In this document: piece after piece, positions 25,783 to 38,300 of the stretch
Numbering within the stretch: position 1 is the stretch's first letter
Layout: each line of letters opens with the position of its first letter
Source: Panagrolaimus kolymaensis
Lineage: Eukaryota > Nematoda > Chromadorea > Rhabditida > Panagrolaimidae
NCBI GenBank assembly: GCA_028622995.1
Contig: JAJQJQ010000044.1
Span: 1,736,001 to 1,800,000, forward strand
DNA length: 64,000 nt
Reading direction: 5' to 3'
Notes under the pieces: model-generated
What the model was told of the DNA's origin: nothing
Seen by the model: only the letters and a program-made list of their open reading frames with translations
Database searches by the model: none
Position numbers and translations under genes: made by a program

Positions 25783-25927
25783 AACTCTTCTATTTTTCTT
25801 TATAATTTAGGATTTTTATATTTTGAACATTCTTTATTTTGCTATTGTGCCTTTGTAACTTTTTTTCGATTGTTTGTTTTATTTGTCAGATATTAGCCTG
25901 TTGTATTTTGCCTAATACTTGTAATTT

Positions 25928-25933
25928 AATAAA
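25928..25933 (+). terminator. Polyadenylation signal AATAAA of the branching enzyme gene
   Basis: AATAAA lies about 145 nt after the branching enzyme stop and is followed by T-rich sequence. Confidence 0.45.
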
Positions 25934-26260
25934 TATGTTTATTTCATTTCTCTTTGTGTCTGAAAGTTTGAGCATTATAGTCTTGGTGTTTGAGGAGCCT
26001 TTGTGCATGGACTTACAACTTCATAAAGCAATAAAAATGGAAGATGCAACAGCAGTGATGATGTTTGCTTCCATGAACGTTGCCATTGGAGGCTTTTATC
26101 GTTTTTGCTATATAAAATATTAAGAATGGAAATGCGGAGGCTGCTGTCAAGAGTAATGAAGACTATCGTCTTGGATATTAGAAAAGCAATCCTTAGCAAC
26201 TTTTTTGATAGTTTCAGATTTTTTTGCTTGAACAACTTATTTTCATTTTACATTTTTTGG
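25934..26260. other. Unassigned coding-like stretch between two plus-strand genes
   Basis: Between the branching enzyme 3' end and the channel gene the composition turns balanced, unlike nearby UTRs. Plus-strand frames show MEDATAVMMFASMNVAIGG and, in another frame, NGNAEAAVKSNEDYRLGY followed by TAG. The minus strand is open over 25975-26235. I cannot join these into a gene. It may be the 5' UTR of the channel gene, a remnant, or an unrecognised exon. TTTCAG at 26213-26218 could be a splice or trans-splice acceptor for the channel transcript. Confidence 0.3.
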
Positions 26261-29200
26261 ATGTTAAAGAATATGGAAGAAAAAAGTGGTGGCGGTTCTC
26301 CTCCTCTTCCTCCTCCACCTCTTCCTAAACTTGAAGGATATGATGGTGATCTTGAAGTTGATTTACCACCTTCAATTACTGAAAACCATTCAAGAATAGG
26401 GGGATTTGAAGGTTCTGAGGTTAGTCGATTTGTTTGTTGATTAAGTTTTTCGATGAGAATTTTTGAGAAAGCAGAACTAACTTAAGCGGTAGCAAAAATA
26501 CTGTAACCCATTAGCTGCAAATGGTTTTTTAGAGGGACAAAAAAGAAAGCTTTGTGGTGGAGAAAATTTTATGATTTGTTTATGATTGTTGTTTTTTAGC
26601 TTTTTGATGCTGGATATGAAAGCCATCATGATTCAAATAAGAGTGGCGATAATGGTTTGCGTCGAAGAAAAGGTGGACCTAAAATTAAAACTAAAGATGG
26701 CAAAAGGAGAGATTTGAAAATGGTTGATAAAATTAAATGTAAGCAACTAACAAACTGCTTTGATCAACTACGAGGCTTCAAAGGTTATTGCATATTTATT
26801 TATTTATAGGGGCAATTCAAGCTGATCCATCAAGCAGTAAAGATGCTATAGCATTTGCAGCCATTTCAGAACTTGCTATTTATCTCATATTTTTATTATT
26901 CATGTGTATCACAGTTTTTTCTATGACTTCCACGATGATGTATTATCAAACAAAAACTTTGGAACAATTATTTGTTACAAATTTACCATCAAATTTTCCA
27001 ACCTTTGACCAATTTCAAACATATGAAAATGTTTGGGATTATTTAGAAAATCCTTTATTGGATGGAATATATTCGAGTCATGATGTAAATGATAATGATG
27101 GCGAAGAGCGACCTTTGATTGCATTTGATAATCGCTTGCTTTTTAAACCTCGAATTCGTATTCTTCGTGTAAGCCTTTTATGGGGAAATTTAGAGAAATG
27201 TAATTTAGTGTTTTAATTTTATTTATTTTTATAGGTTACTAAAGATTCCTGTAAAGTCGTATATTCTTTATCAAGGGAAATTAAAAACTGTAGTGCCTCG
27301 TATCGTAAAAGCATAGAAAATAAAGCATCTTTTGGACCAGCTAATTCTTCAGCGTATGTTTTTCTTTTTTTGAAAAAAGTTTTGATTTGCTTTTTTCCCT
27401 TTCATTTATTTACGTTTTAAAATTTGGTAGTTATTTAATTAAATTTTTAACTAAACTTTTTTAAAAAGATTTTAAGAATTTTTAAAACTTTATTTTGCTA
27501 AAAAGTTTTTTCATTTCAAAGTCTTAACTTTTCGAGAATTTTAAAGCCCAAAACCAAATCTTAATTTTTTTAAACTAAAATTTTTCTTTAAAAAAATTTT
27601 TGTTATGCCTTTTTTCAGATTTATTTACACTGAAGCCAGCGAATTAAAAGCAGGCGATTATTCTGGTTTTCATTCAACTTATGGTGGAGGAGGATTTGTT
27701 CAAGAATTACCAATAAATAATCGATTGGAAGCATTTAAAATTATTAAAAATTTGAAAGGACATAAATGGATTGATCATTCCACTCGAGTGATATTTGTTG
27801 ATTTCACAGTTTATAACGCAAATTTAAATTATTTTACTGTAATTAAAATAATTTTTGAATTTGCACCCGGTGGTGGAATAATTCCTCAATATTATATAGA
27901 AACCATGAAATTATTTCGTTATGTAACAACATTTGATTATTTTATTCTGGTTTTAGAAGCTATTTTTTGTGGGATTACTTTATGTTATATTATTCAAGAT
28001 GCTCGACAACTTTATAAAAGAGGATGGAATTATTTTAATGAATTATGGAATTTTGTGGATTTAGTTGTTATTGGGGTAAGTCTAAAATACATACATATCT
28101 TTAAATAAAAAAATATTTCACAGTCATTTTTAACTCTTTTTTTTTGTTTATAGCTTTCCCTTGCCACAATAATTTTAACGATAGCTCTCGTTATAACTGT
28201 AAATAATAATATTAAAATTCTTGCAAATGGTGATACAAAAAAATATTTTGAAATGAATGGAATAGTTTATTATTCGTCTGTTGCAATGGATGTAACAACG
28301 GTATGCGTATTTATTTCATGGATGAAAGTATTTAAATATGTTAGCTTTCAACCACAAATGAATCAAATGATGGAAACTTTACATCGATCGATAAAAGATA
28401 TGATTGCATTTTTTTGGATGTTTTTTGTTATTTATTTTATGTATATGGCAGTTGGCACTGGGTTATTTGGAAATAAATTACGTGAATATTCAAGCCTTCC
28501 AGAAGCTGGATATACATTATTTCGAATAAATATTGGCGATTTTCTAATAAATGATTATTCAGCTTGTAACAAATATTTGGGACCTATTTATGTTTTGACT
28601 TATATCGTTTGCGGAAATTTGATTATTATGGTTGGTAAAAAAATCTTTTTTTTGCTAAATAAATAAAAAAATTCTAATCAAGAAATTTTTTAGAGTTTAT
28701 TCTTAGCAATTCTCCTTTATGCATATGGAAGAGTTGCAAATGAAATCGCCCGAACTAAACGCGAATATATTGTATCAAATTATGTTCGAAAAGTGAGGAT
28801 TTTTAGATTTAATTAAAAAAAGATTTTTTAATAATTATTTTCGAAAAAACTTTTTTTTTGGAAAAAAATAAAACAAAGTAAAAATAAAAAAAGATAAATA
28901 CAAAACAAAATCATTCTTTTTTTTAAGAATTGGAATCAATTTCTTCGAAAGCTTCGAATTGGTAAAGATCCTAAAAATACTCCGCCCTCTGAAGATTATC
29001 TTAAATGGAAAGAAGAATTGGAAAAGTAAGCAAAAACTAAACAAAAAACATTGACAAAATAAAAAAAATTCCAAAGTGTCCGCTGGAAAACTTTCTGATT
29101 GGATTGTTTTCTGGGCAATAAAAGAATTTGATTATTTTTTCGCGCTAAAAACCGAGAGAATAATCTAGGGCGATAAATAAAAGAAACTTATATATTTATT

Positions 29201-29624
29201 TATTTCAGAAGTGGATATTCAGAAGAAAAAATCACTGAAATCTTTCTTCGATTTAATATTGAAAAAGATCATAAAGATGGAGATTTGATGGGATGGAGAC
29301 GCCGGAGATTCGTTGAAGCCCATCTTGAAGAAAATCATGATGAATTTGATATGGCTCTTACGGCTGAACAACATCGGTTTATTATTTTTTTTTTAAAAAG
29401 TTAGCTAATTAAAAATATATTTTTATTTTAGACTTAAAGAGGCAATTGAAAAAGTTGAATCAAAAGTTGAAATTTTGATTAAATCCGCCGAAGATTTTGT
29501 AGCAAAAAATAACTTTAATTCGAATGATCCATTTGGTGATTCTGATGCTGAAGAAGAGGCTCATTATCATATAAAACAACCCAGCAACATAAACAAGAAG
29601 ACTAACGAAAGTAAAAATGAATAA
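26261..29624 (+). CDS. pkd-2: Polycystin-2-like TRP channel (TRPP)
   Basis: Ten exons: 26261-26419, 26600-26738, 26810-27168, 27235-27353, 27619-28075, 28154-28630, 28694-28792, 28928-29025, 29209-29376, 29432-29624; 755 residues, similar to other PKD2 proteins of invertebrates. After a Gly/Pro-rich cytosolic N-terminus comes TM1 (about 113-137), the polycystin (TOP) extracellular domain with WDYLENPLLDGIY, YGGGGFVQELP and STRVIFVDFTVYNANLN, then S2-S6. The pore helix and filter read LFRINIGDF, against FRIILGDF in human PKD2, so the Gly-Asp is kept. S6 is LGPIYVLTYIVCGNLIIM continuing in the next exon. The C-tail contains an acidic segment and a helical EAIEKVESKVEILI stretch. In worms PKD-2 is a ciliary cation channel of male sensory neurons. 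The start could also be the ATG at 26273; both are in frame. Confidence 0.93.
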
Positions 29625-32164
29625 TAATTTTTTTTAAATCATTCTAAATTTGGCATTGAAAAATTAAAATGAAAGTTTTTTTGATAACAACAAAATCTTT
29701 TTTTCTTTTATTCTTTTTTTTTTGCCAAGTTTTCATTACTTTTTACTAAATATTTTAAATCTAATTACTGTAAATTTTATTTTTTATCATTTGTTTTAAA
29801 CATTTTTCCATCAATATTTTATTTTGGAAAATGGCCAAATAAAACTTTTTTATACATAAAGTACGAAGGAAATGAGAAAATGCTTAGGTTTTTAAAAGCT
29901 CTCAAAAATGGTTATCATTTAAAAAATATATCTGTTATGTAACTTAAGGCTTTATGATGATCTATTATGTATCATACTTTTTTTCAATGATAATATAAAA
30001 AAGATAAACAAGTCTAAGCATATATAATTTTTATTGAGTCTCTCCTTATTTTTTTCTGTTGTTTACTTTTTTAGCACGATGCGGCCATAAAACGGCAAGA
30101 AATGCATGACATATTTTATAACTCATAAAAATGAAACTCTTAACTTGATATTTTCCAAAAAAACTATAAATACCATCACTTGTGTGTCATAAAGCTTATA
30201 AATATGATTCTTTTTGCTAAGAAATCTTTTGCTGTTTTTTAAATAAAAATGAAAAGAATTTTTTTACTATTTATATGTCTTTGTCCCTTTTTTAGAGAAT
30301 TTTATGCAAAAATAAAAATTTAAATTTTTTTCCCAATGACATGATGAATAATCATAAAGAAAAATATGTATTTAGACTACACACTTTTTAAATGAGCTAA
30401 AAAATAAATGCTTATTATCACTCATTTTCTTCTTTTTTTAAATATAATTAAGTAAACTATATTCGCCGTAACATAGACAATAAAAATACTGTGCGCTAAA
30501 ATTAACTCATGTCTGATCTCAAAAGCTTTAGTGTTTTTTAATCCAAATGCTTAAAATATTTCTTAATCACAAGTTCACTAACCTAAAAAATATGTGATGA
30601 CACATAAACTTTTTTTGTTATCATTCAATTGCTTTCGTCATTTATATATCAACCAATCGAGGATAATGAAAGGACAAAAGTTTTTGAAATAAAAAAGTGG
30701 CACTGATTCAAGTAACTTGGAAGAAAACAAAACAAAAAATTGCCCCAGTTAAAAAAAAACTCTTTTTTTTTACCATCTCTTATTTTAAACGGAACCTTTT
30801 TTCCCATTTTTTTGTATATTTTCTTTAAGAATTTTTGTAAAAGAAGGGGAGCGGGAATTGATACCTTTTTTTTAATTAAAAGCAAAGGAAAAATACATCA
30901 GAAAGAAGAGGCGGTATAAAAATGAAAAACAAAAATTCGAAATAAGAATGTAAAAAAGAAATAAATCGTTTTTTTTAAGAATTGGATTTTTTGTCTTTTT
31001 TTTTTAGTTAACGCGGATTAGTCGAGCGAGACATTTACATCAGGGCACAGTTGTTTGATAAAAACAAAAGGGACACCACCTCATAAATTACTTGGATGAG
31101 CGGCAAAAAAATCACGACTCTTGCAAAAATAAAATAGGTAATAAATCACGGTAAGAAAATGCGATTCCAAAAAATTCTTTTCATTTGTTAAAAGTTTGCC
31201 ATTGAGTGTTTTTCATACGCGTAAATTTTTTGATTCTTAAATTTGATCACCGTAATTATGGGCTTATTTTATTTTTGGCCATATGTATGGCTCAATTTAT
31301 TTTTTTCTCCATGATTTATCAAAAATGGTATAAAGTATTTTTTGACATTACATATTAGAAAGCTGTATTTTTGAATGGCAAGGTAATTTTAATTTTTTTA
31401 AAACAATCGCTTTTTTAGTGTAAGAAAACGTATTTTGGTAATTAGTAATTTTCTAATCGAGCAAAAAAAATCAAAATAGGAGCTAGAAATTTATTTGATT
31501 CATCGCTTAGTAATCAACAATCGAGAAGGGCGCATGATTTTTTTTTCAACGTTAAATTAAAAACTAAACGATTCCTACCATTTTCTGTTTTTGTTTTACT
31601 AAAAAATATTTTATTTTTATTTTGAAATCTCCATCAAACTTTCTACTATTCACATCGTATGTGTTAACTCCATTCATTAAGGTATAGTTTTTTTTCTTTT
31701 AGCGTTTCCATTACTGCTTCTGAAATTTAAAAATAAAAAAGTTTGATTCCTCAAAAATGGTTGCTGCCAACCAAAAACTTTTCCATATTTTTGATCCTTA
31801 AAAAATTACCATATTTATAAATGAAAAAACGCAAGGTTTTTATTATTCCAAGTAAAAACCAGAAATAAATTCTTCTGGTATAAAACCTAGATGTCTCTAA
31901 GAATCCAATTATCAAAATTACAAAAACAATATTTATACAAAATTAAAACAATATTAACATTAACAAATCTAAAAAAATCACTGGGAATGAAAAATTAAAG
32001 TTTTTTTAGGATGGCTTTCCGAAAAAAGAGCTAAATGAGACTACAATTTGTTCAAATGATAAAAGAAGGCTTAAAAAATGGCGCATTGAATTATTTAATA
32101 TGAAGAATAAAAAAAGGAATAAAAGAAGTTAGAATGTCTATGATAAAGTAAGGAATTTTTAAGG
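29625..32164. other. Intergenic region between convergent genes
   Basis: 2.5 kb between the 3' ends of the channel (+) and caspase (-) genes. Mostly A/T tracts. One GC-richer island at 31015-31130 follows a T-rich AG and is open in one frame (RGLVERDIYIRAQLFDKNK), but I cannot attach it to a gene. The 78-codon minus ORF at 30649-30885 is low-complexity and rejected. Confidence 0.5.
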
Positions 32165-33815
32165 CTAATTTCCAATAATATGAATGCTTGTTAGGCCATC
32201 ATCATCCACATTACTTAAAATTTGAGGAATTTGTTCATTGTTTTCCTCGCTGGCAATTTCAGTAACTTTGTTCTTTACCTAAAAAATTTTAATTTTTTAT
32301 AATGGAGAATATGAAGATGCGAAGATTTTTTGGAAGTTTGATCCTTTTCAGCAATGCTTTATTTAGAATTCTATTTTTTTTAAGAGAACGTCGCACATTT
32401 GTGTTCAAAAATGAATGTTAAAAAAAGAGATCAAGTCGTTTTTTAGAAGGGATTAGAAAAATCACAAAGTTTCTCTTGAAATTCATTAGAATACAAGTTT
32501 TTTTAGAAATTTTTATTTTTGGCTAAAACTAGGGTTGTCAAAAAAATTTCCCGGGAATTTCCCGATTTTTCCTGGGAAATTTCCCGCTACAAACCCTTAC
32601 AAAGTTTCACAAAGTCTAACAAAGTTCTACAAAAGTTGCTATAACTTTGTTAAACTTTGTAAGACTTTGTGAAGGTTTGTAGCGGGAAATTTCCCCATTT
32701 TCCCATTTCCCGGGAAATTCGACAACCCTAGCTAAAACAAACAAAATTCTTTTTGTTTTAAACCTTCCAAGCTAAAAAGAAAATAATCGAATAAAATTAA
32801 AGGAGGAGGGAGCGCTAATGTAAAATACGACTGACTTTATTTTTTGAATGAAAATCACCTAACGACTGACTTGGCGTGAATAATATGTTAATATAGAAGA
32901 GGTAAAAAAAAATTTAACATACATTTTCTACGAATTTTGGTATGTCATTGTGATACTGTATTTGGGTTGAAATAGCATGAGATAAGTATGATCCATCCTC
33001 AGGAACAACGGATGTGTGGTAGGGTTGGCAAGAATAAAATAAGTGAGTATTATTAGGAACATAATAATGTGGTCTAGGCGAACGACGAAAAACTAAAATT
33101 TAAATTTTTTTAATGTTTTGAAAATATATAATCAATTAAAAATATACCGATTCGTAGGAAAATATTTATACAGTAGGTAAGAAGCACATCAAATGGCATA
33201 ACGGCTGAAAAATTAATTAATATATTTAAAAAATCCGATTATTTTAATTTTATTCTATTGACTTACATGCGCGACATTTATAAATAAAAATGACTTTTGG
33301 AATTTCTTTCCATTCTGGAGCATCGATAGGATTTAGTAATTTCAACATTGAGTTTACACTGACTTTCTTGTCAAAAGCGCAATAATATTCTTTTCCATGG
33401 ATAAGAGAACCATGGCTAAGAAAATTAATAAAAATACGCTCGACATTATCGTGTTTCATAGAAACAAATCCTTCAAGAGCTTGCAATATTTTCTAAAAGA
33501 TGTAATTTATTCCAAAAATGTTTATATATTTTATAAATTTTCGTTGATTTCAAGCAAAATTGAATTCAATGGAAACTATTTTTTTAAAAATTGTTTTGGA
33601 ATATTTTACAATTAAATAAAAGTTTTGCAAATTAGCTAGATTTGAATTTATACCTCTACTGTGTAATCCTTAGCATAATAAACATCATAGCCAGAATGGC
33701 AATATGCGTGGAGCAATATCATAAAATCCATTTTTCCACCTGCAATGGGAATTTCATAACCATCCTTAAATTTTTTGTTGTTTATAATAAGAACAGTCCC
33801 ATTTTTCTTAGGAGC
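32165..33815 (-). CDS. Divergent caspase-family (C14) protein with altered substrate pocket
   Basis: Five exons (33654-33815, 33267-33492, 33148-33204, 32923-33092, 32165-32278) give 242 residues; at least one 5' exon is missing. The p20 core starts at GTVLIINNKKF. The catalytic His is in FINFLSHGS and the Cys in PKVIFIYKCRA, where typical caspases read IIQACRG. The p10 part is recognisable from THLFYSCQPYHTSVVPEDGS. Aligned to caspases, the first S1-pocket Arg (in the (S/R)xGTDxD segment) corresponds to EIPIAGGKMD and has no Arg, and the second (in SWRN before DGS) corresponds to Val. Asp specificity is therefore doubtful. The protein ends in a tail containing EENNEQIPQILSNVDDDG. It could be an inactive regulator, as seen for some worm caspase homologues, or a protease with new specificity. 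A 201-bp transposon lies in its last intron. Confidence 0.85.
32530..32730. mobile_element. hAT-like foldback MITE, 201 bp
   Basis: Terminal inverted repeats start TAGGGTTGTC at 32530 and end GACAACCCTA at 32730. The flanks are the exact 8-bp duplication GCTAAAAC (32522-32529 and 32731-32738). Internally the two halves are near-complementary (blocks such as GGGAAATTTCCCGCTACAAA on the left recur inverted on the right), so the element can fold almost end to end. 8-bp duplications are typical of hAT elements. There is no coding capacity. It sits in the last intron of the caspase gene. Confidence 0.85.
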
Positions 33816-35207
33816 CTAAAAAGAAATGTTAATAAAATGATTGTGTTTCTTATTTTAATTTTGATAATGGGAAAAAATGATAAATCTTTGTTAAAAAAAA
33901 TTTTAACTTTATTTTTTCATTTCGACTAATCAAACGAAACAGAACCGTTTGATTTTTTTATATTTTAGGCGTAAAATTATGAATCGCTTTAAAATGCTCA
34001 AAACAATAGGTAAAATAAAAAAAGTCTTCGCTGTTTTATACTTTAAAAATGGAGTTTCGAATTTTATAAAATACTAAGTTTTACCCTCTTTTTTCTACCA
34101 AAAAATTAAAATTCATGCTATCTTAAAATTATTTCACTTTTGCACCTATTTCAAAAAAATATTATTTTTTTTTGGGTTTTGTAATAAAAGTTTTGCCTAA
34201 ACAGCTCTGTCTAGTGGTGTAGTTTATTCAAATCATAGATCCTTCACAACTTTTGCTTTTTATCCTTGAAAAAAATATATCTTCACGGATTCCAAAACAC
34301 GAAAGTGGACAAAACGGCTTTCATCTAAGATTTAGTTGCTTACATGCCCAACTTAATGTTTTCTTCAAATTTAAAATTCCAAAAAAATGAGACGACCTTT
34401 GAATCTCTTTTTATTGCAACTACATATATAAAAATCGAAAGCAATATGTAAATGCTTTTTGGTAAATGTCTTACTTTATAGTTTTCTGATTCATTTATCA
34501 AGGGCAAATTATTTTTTCAAAGCTTTTGCAAATTTGGTACACACTTTAATTTTTTTTAGAAAAATACAATTTCTTTTTATTCAACGAATTGAGAAAAAGA
34601 AAATAAAAGAATGCTGAGCAAGCTTTTTTCAATATCTATTATCAATGAAAGCTTTCCACTTTCACTATCTGTGAGTAAGCTTTCAAAGAATTCTGAAGCT
34701 TTATTTATTGTCAGCTTTTATGCAATTTTGAAGCAAGATTCCTTCAATCATTATCGCTCGCTAATGACGAGTAATGTATTGATGAAGAATAAACATTATA
34801 AATTATTAGGAAAGAAGAAAATCTTGATTACAATTTGTATGTAAAAGTTTAAACTAATTTTCAGCTCACCGAGTTTTAATTTTATTTTTTTATATAATTC
34901 GATAAAAAGTCATGCTTTTTCTAATCATTTTTCCTTCTTTTTTTTCTTCACCTTTTCTTAGGATTAGTTTTAGTTAAGTCCATCAAAAAGAAAAGTAGCC
35001 TAATTATGAAAGACATTTGTGAAGAATAAATAAGAAAGGTAAAAAATCACTAATTTTAATACAAAAATATAGATAATTTTTTTTGCTCTTTCATGTTCAA
35101 GCATTTTGGGTAATCAGGTAGAGGCAATGAAAGTTAAAGCTTTTCATCCATACTTCAAGCTTTTTAACGATGAAACATCTTTCAGGTTTGGTAATGAAGT
35201 AACTCAC
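33816..35207 (-). other. Probable intron of the caspase gene
   Basis: 1.39 kb separating the p20 exon from a candidate upstream exon. A/T-rich. A plus-strand ORF at 34611-34844 (77 codons) has no recognisable domain, and I do not call it. I see no repeat. Confidence 0.4.
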
Positions 35208-35393
35208 ACAATGTTCATAATATTTTAACCCATCGAAACCATCCTCAGGTGAAGAAATAAGTGATTTAGATGATTCTGAAACCACTTTGAAATCATCAAA
35301 ATGCCGTGATTCCATCAGAAACATACCTGACGAAGATAGAGGAGTATTCAGAAAACCAAAAAAAGAAAAAAATCTTCTGAAAAAAGTAAACAT
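35208..35393 (-). CDS. Candidate upstream exon of the caspase gene (prodomain side)
   Basis: An open minus-strand segment ends at a GTGAGT donor (35208) in phase 0, which matches the phase-0 acceptor of the exon at 33815. The joined protein would read SPEDGFDGLKYYEHC followed by APKKNGTVLIINNKKF, with a linker before the first beta strand as caspases have. The exon may begin after TTTCAG at 35275 (68 nt) or continue to the ATG at 35393 (start MFTFFRRFFSFFGFLNTPLS). The boundaries and membership are inference. Confidence 0.4.
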
Positions 35394-38300
35394 TAAAGAT
35401 AATCAACTATTAAAGTCGACGTTGGCAACCTTCAATGAATGAAAATTTAGTTGCTGCGGGTCTGATGCAATACCACAAAAAACGACAGGTATTCGTGTTA
35501 AAACATGGCACAATTTGAAATCTAATTTTTTTCATAACTATTCTTTATCACAACCCCATTTTATCCACAAAAATAAATTATAATCTTTTTGATTTCCCTT
35601 TCCATTTTTAATAATTTTTACGATAATAACAGAATTTCGCTAAGATCGTTTGCTCTGTTTGGTCCAAAAAATTTATACAATCACTTAATTTTTATTAATA
35701 TTAAAATATTTCAGCCACGATTAACATCATCTCAAAATCCAACCTCTCTTAGATTTGCCTTAATAAAATTTATCTGAGGTCAAGGAGATCACACTCATTC
35801 ACTTCTAAATTTTGCATTTCATCATTGGCGCTTAAATAAACCTGCTCTTGAATTTACTGTTTTTTATATATATGTTTTTTTGAATAGTTTGTGATAAATC
35901 GACAAGAAAAAAATAAATATGAATGCCTTTAATTTTTTTTTCATTCGCGAGAACCTGTTTTGAACTGGTGTTAAACTCACTTAAATATCTCATTTTAAAA
36001 ACTATTCATTTTTTATCTTTCCTTTATTTTCAGAAGCAAAAATTTTCACCGAAGAAGTTTTTCATAAAAATGATAGAAAGAATACGATACCGTTTTTTCC
36101 CTTTTCTCAATTTGTTATTTGTTTACATCAAAGAGTAAAAGGTCAGCAGCCACAGCCAATAGACTCCGCGCACTTTTTCTCCTTCGTTTTTTGACCCAAA
36201 GTTTTAGAAAAATGAACAAATGGGTGATCTTCCACCAGCCCATTATTCTTTTCCTTCATTTTTTTAGTTCCATTTAAAGTTTAGACAAAGGTAAAAAAAA
36301 GTTGAAAGGGGAACTAAGCAATGTCAAACCCAAAAAATGCGTTAGTTACACTAAAAGCTGGCTTGAACTTAAAAAGGTGCAAAAAAGTATGATAAAATTC
36401 TACCAGAAGAATATATTAACCAATCACATAATTTGTCGGATTCCAACAAAGAATGTCACTAAAATCTGGTGATTTCTCTACTTTAGCATTAACAACTAAG
36501 GATAACTGCATTACTCCCAAAGAAGCATCTCCTAAACCTTGATTACATCAATATCATCTCTTGTCTTTAAGACAAAGGAAATGGGATTTATGAGAAGCTT
36601 GAAGATGTTTTAAGGGCACTAAAGAACTTTTTTGTTTTCTGTTTTCCATTGTCGAAGGAAGGTATGTTTTTCTTCACACAAAAAAACTTTCAATAATTTT
36701 TTTCCTCAAAATTATGCTAAAACAGTCTTTTCAATGGAGTAGATAAGGTTTCAAAGGGGTGCAATGGTTCGGATAAATGAAGGCTGAATTGAGTGTGTTT
36801 TAAAAAGTAACATGATTTCCGGTGAAATGAAAAACTTATTTTCAGCGTGTAATGACGACCAATAATGCTTCAAAAGAATATAAGTATTTTCATGTATATA
36901 TGATTGAAGAAAATTAAAGTATCTCTCAGTCGGCAAAGAAGATTTGTTCATATACCTTCTAAAATGAAAAAGGATTGGATTTCTAGCATCTGTAATGATG
37001 GATATGTAATCCATTTCACATCCACAGAAAATCACCCATTTTTTATATCAGTCGCAAAGTTTCCAAGTTTTGTTTTATGGTTTTAATTTGCTATGATTTT
37101 TGTTTGGTTTCAATAAAGAATTAATTTATTCATTTAAAAAATTTATATTGCAGCTTTCAAGTGATTTTATTTTTTACAGTGTAAAATTTTTTTCATAAAT
37201 CATAATTTCTTGCGTTTGAACAATGCAGTTTATTCTTTCTTACTTCCAAGATTTTAACAAAGTTTCTTTTCTAGTGAAAAGTTAAAAGAAATCAATTGCA
37301 AACTTCATCATATTTTTTCTTAACACCTTTTTCACTTCAAGAGTATCTCAGCAAAAAGATTCGAAGCTGCTTTTGAAGTTCCCGCTTTTAAGCTAAAATG
37401 CTATCAAAATGCAAATCATCATTTTTTTGAAGAACTATATCATGAATAAATTCTGATTGACTGCGCAAAATTATCCTGTCATTAATTGCTATATTTTTTT
37501 TTATCATAAAGTATAAACTAAATTTGCAAGAGAAAGTAACCGATGACATTATTGTATATTTTTAAATCAGGACCATCAAAAATTTTATCTTCTAAAAAAT
37601 GGAACGGGAAAGCAAAGTTGTAACAGAACTTTTTTGCTTATTTTAAGTTTTACAATTTTTTCCTTTTAACAAATTTGCATTATTTCAATGTATGTACTCA
37701 CTCGAAAGGAAAAAAAGCATCTTTGTTGATTTTATTTGTCAGCGATCTCGTTCGTTTTTTGTGTTTCCATTTTCTCTTTTTTTTGATCAACAAGAACAGA
37801 GACAAAAATAAAGATAAAAGGGAAAAGCTTTTTAACTAACAAAAAGAATTTCTTTTCTCCTTGATAATTTATGTTCTTGACCCTTGAAGAAAAAAAATGT
37901 CAAAAATTTGTTGCTTTATTCAAATCTATTTGATTTGCTATTACAATACCACCTATCCTTTTGAGTGGCAATTGAACAGCAGCTGACAATATTATTGGCG
38001 GGAAATAATCCTGCCAAAAAGAAAAATAAGTTTGCACAACAAAGAAGAAAATAAATAAAAAGAGAGGGCTTCGTTTTCCACTCGCTTGAAAAAAAGAATT
38101 TCTTTATTTAATTCAAAGCAAAAAATAATTGAATTCAGAAGTTTTTTTAATTTTTTAAAAAGCAATGATGTGAAGAGTTTATTATTTTTGAAAGATAAAC
38201 AAGAAAATGCCTTTTTAATGGTGAAGAAGAAATGAATAAAAGCAAAAAAGATGCAATAATTTTTTTGATGAATTTGTTTGAAAAAATGAAATGTTACCGT

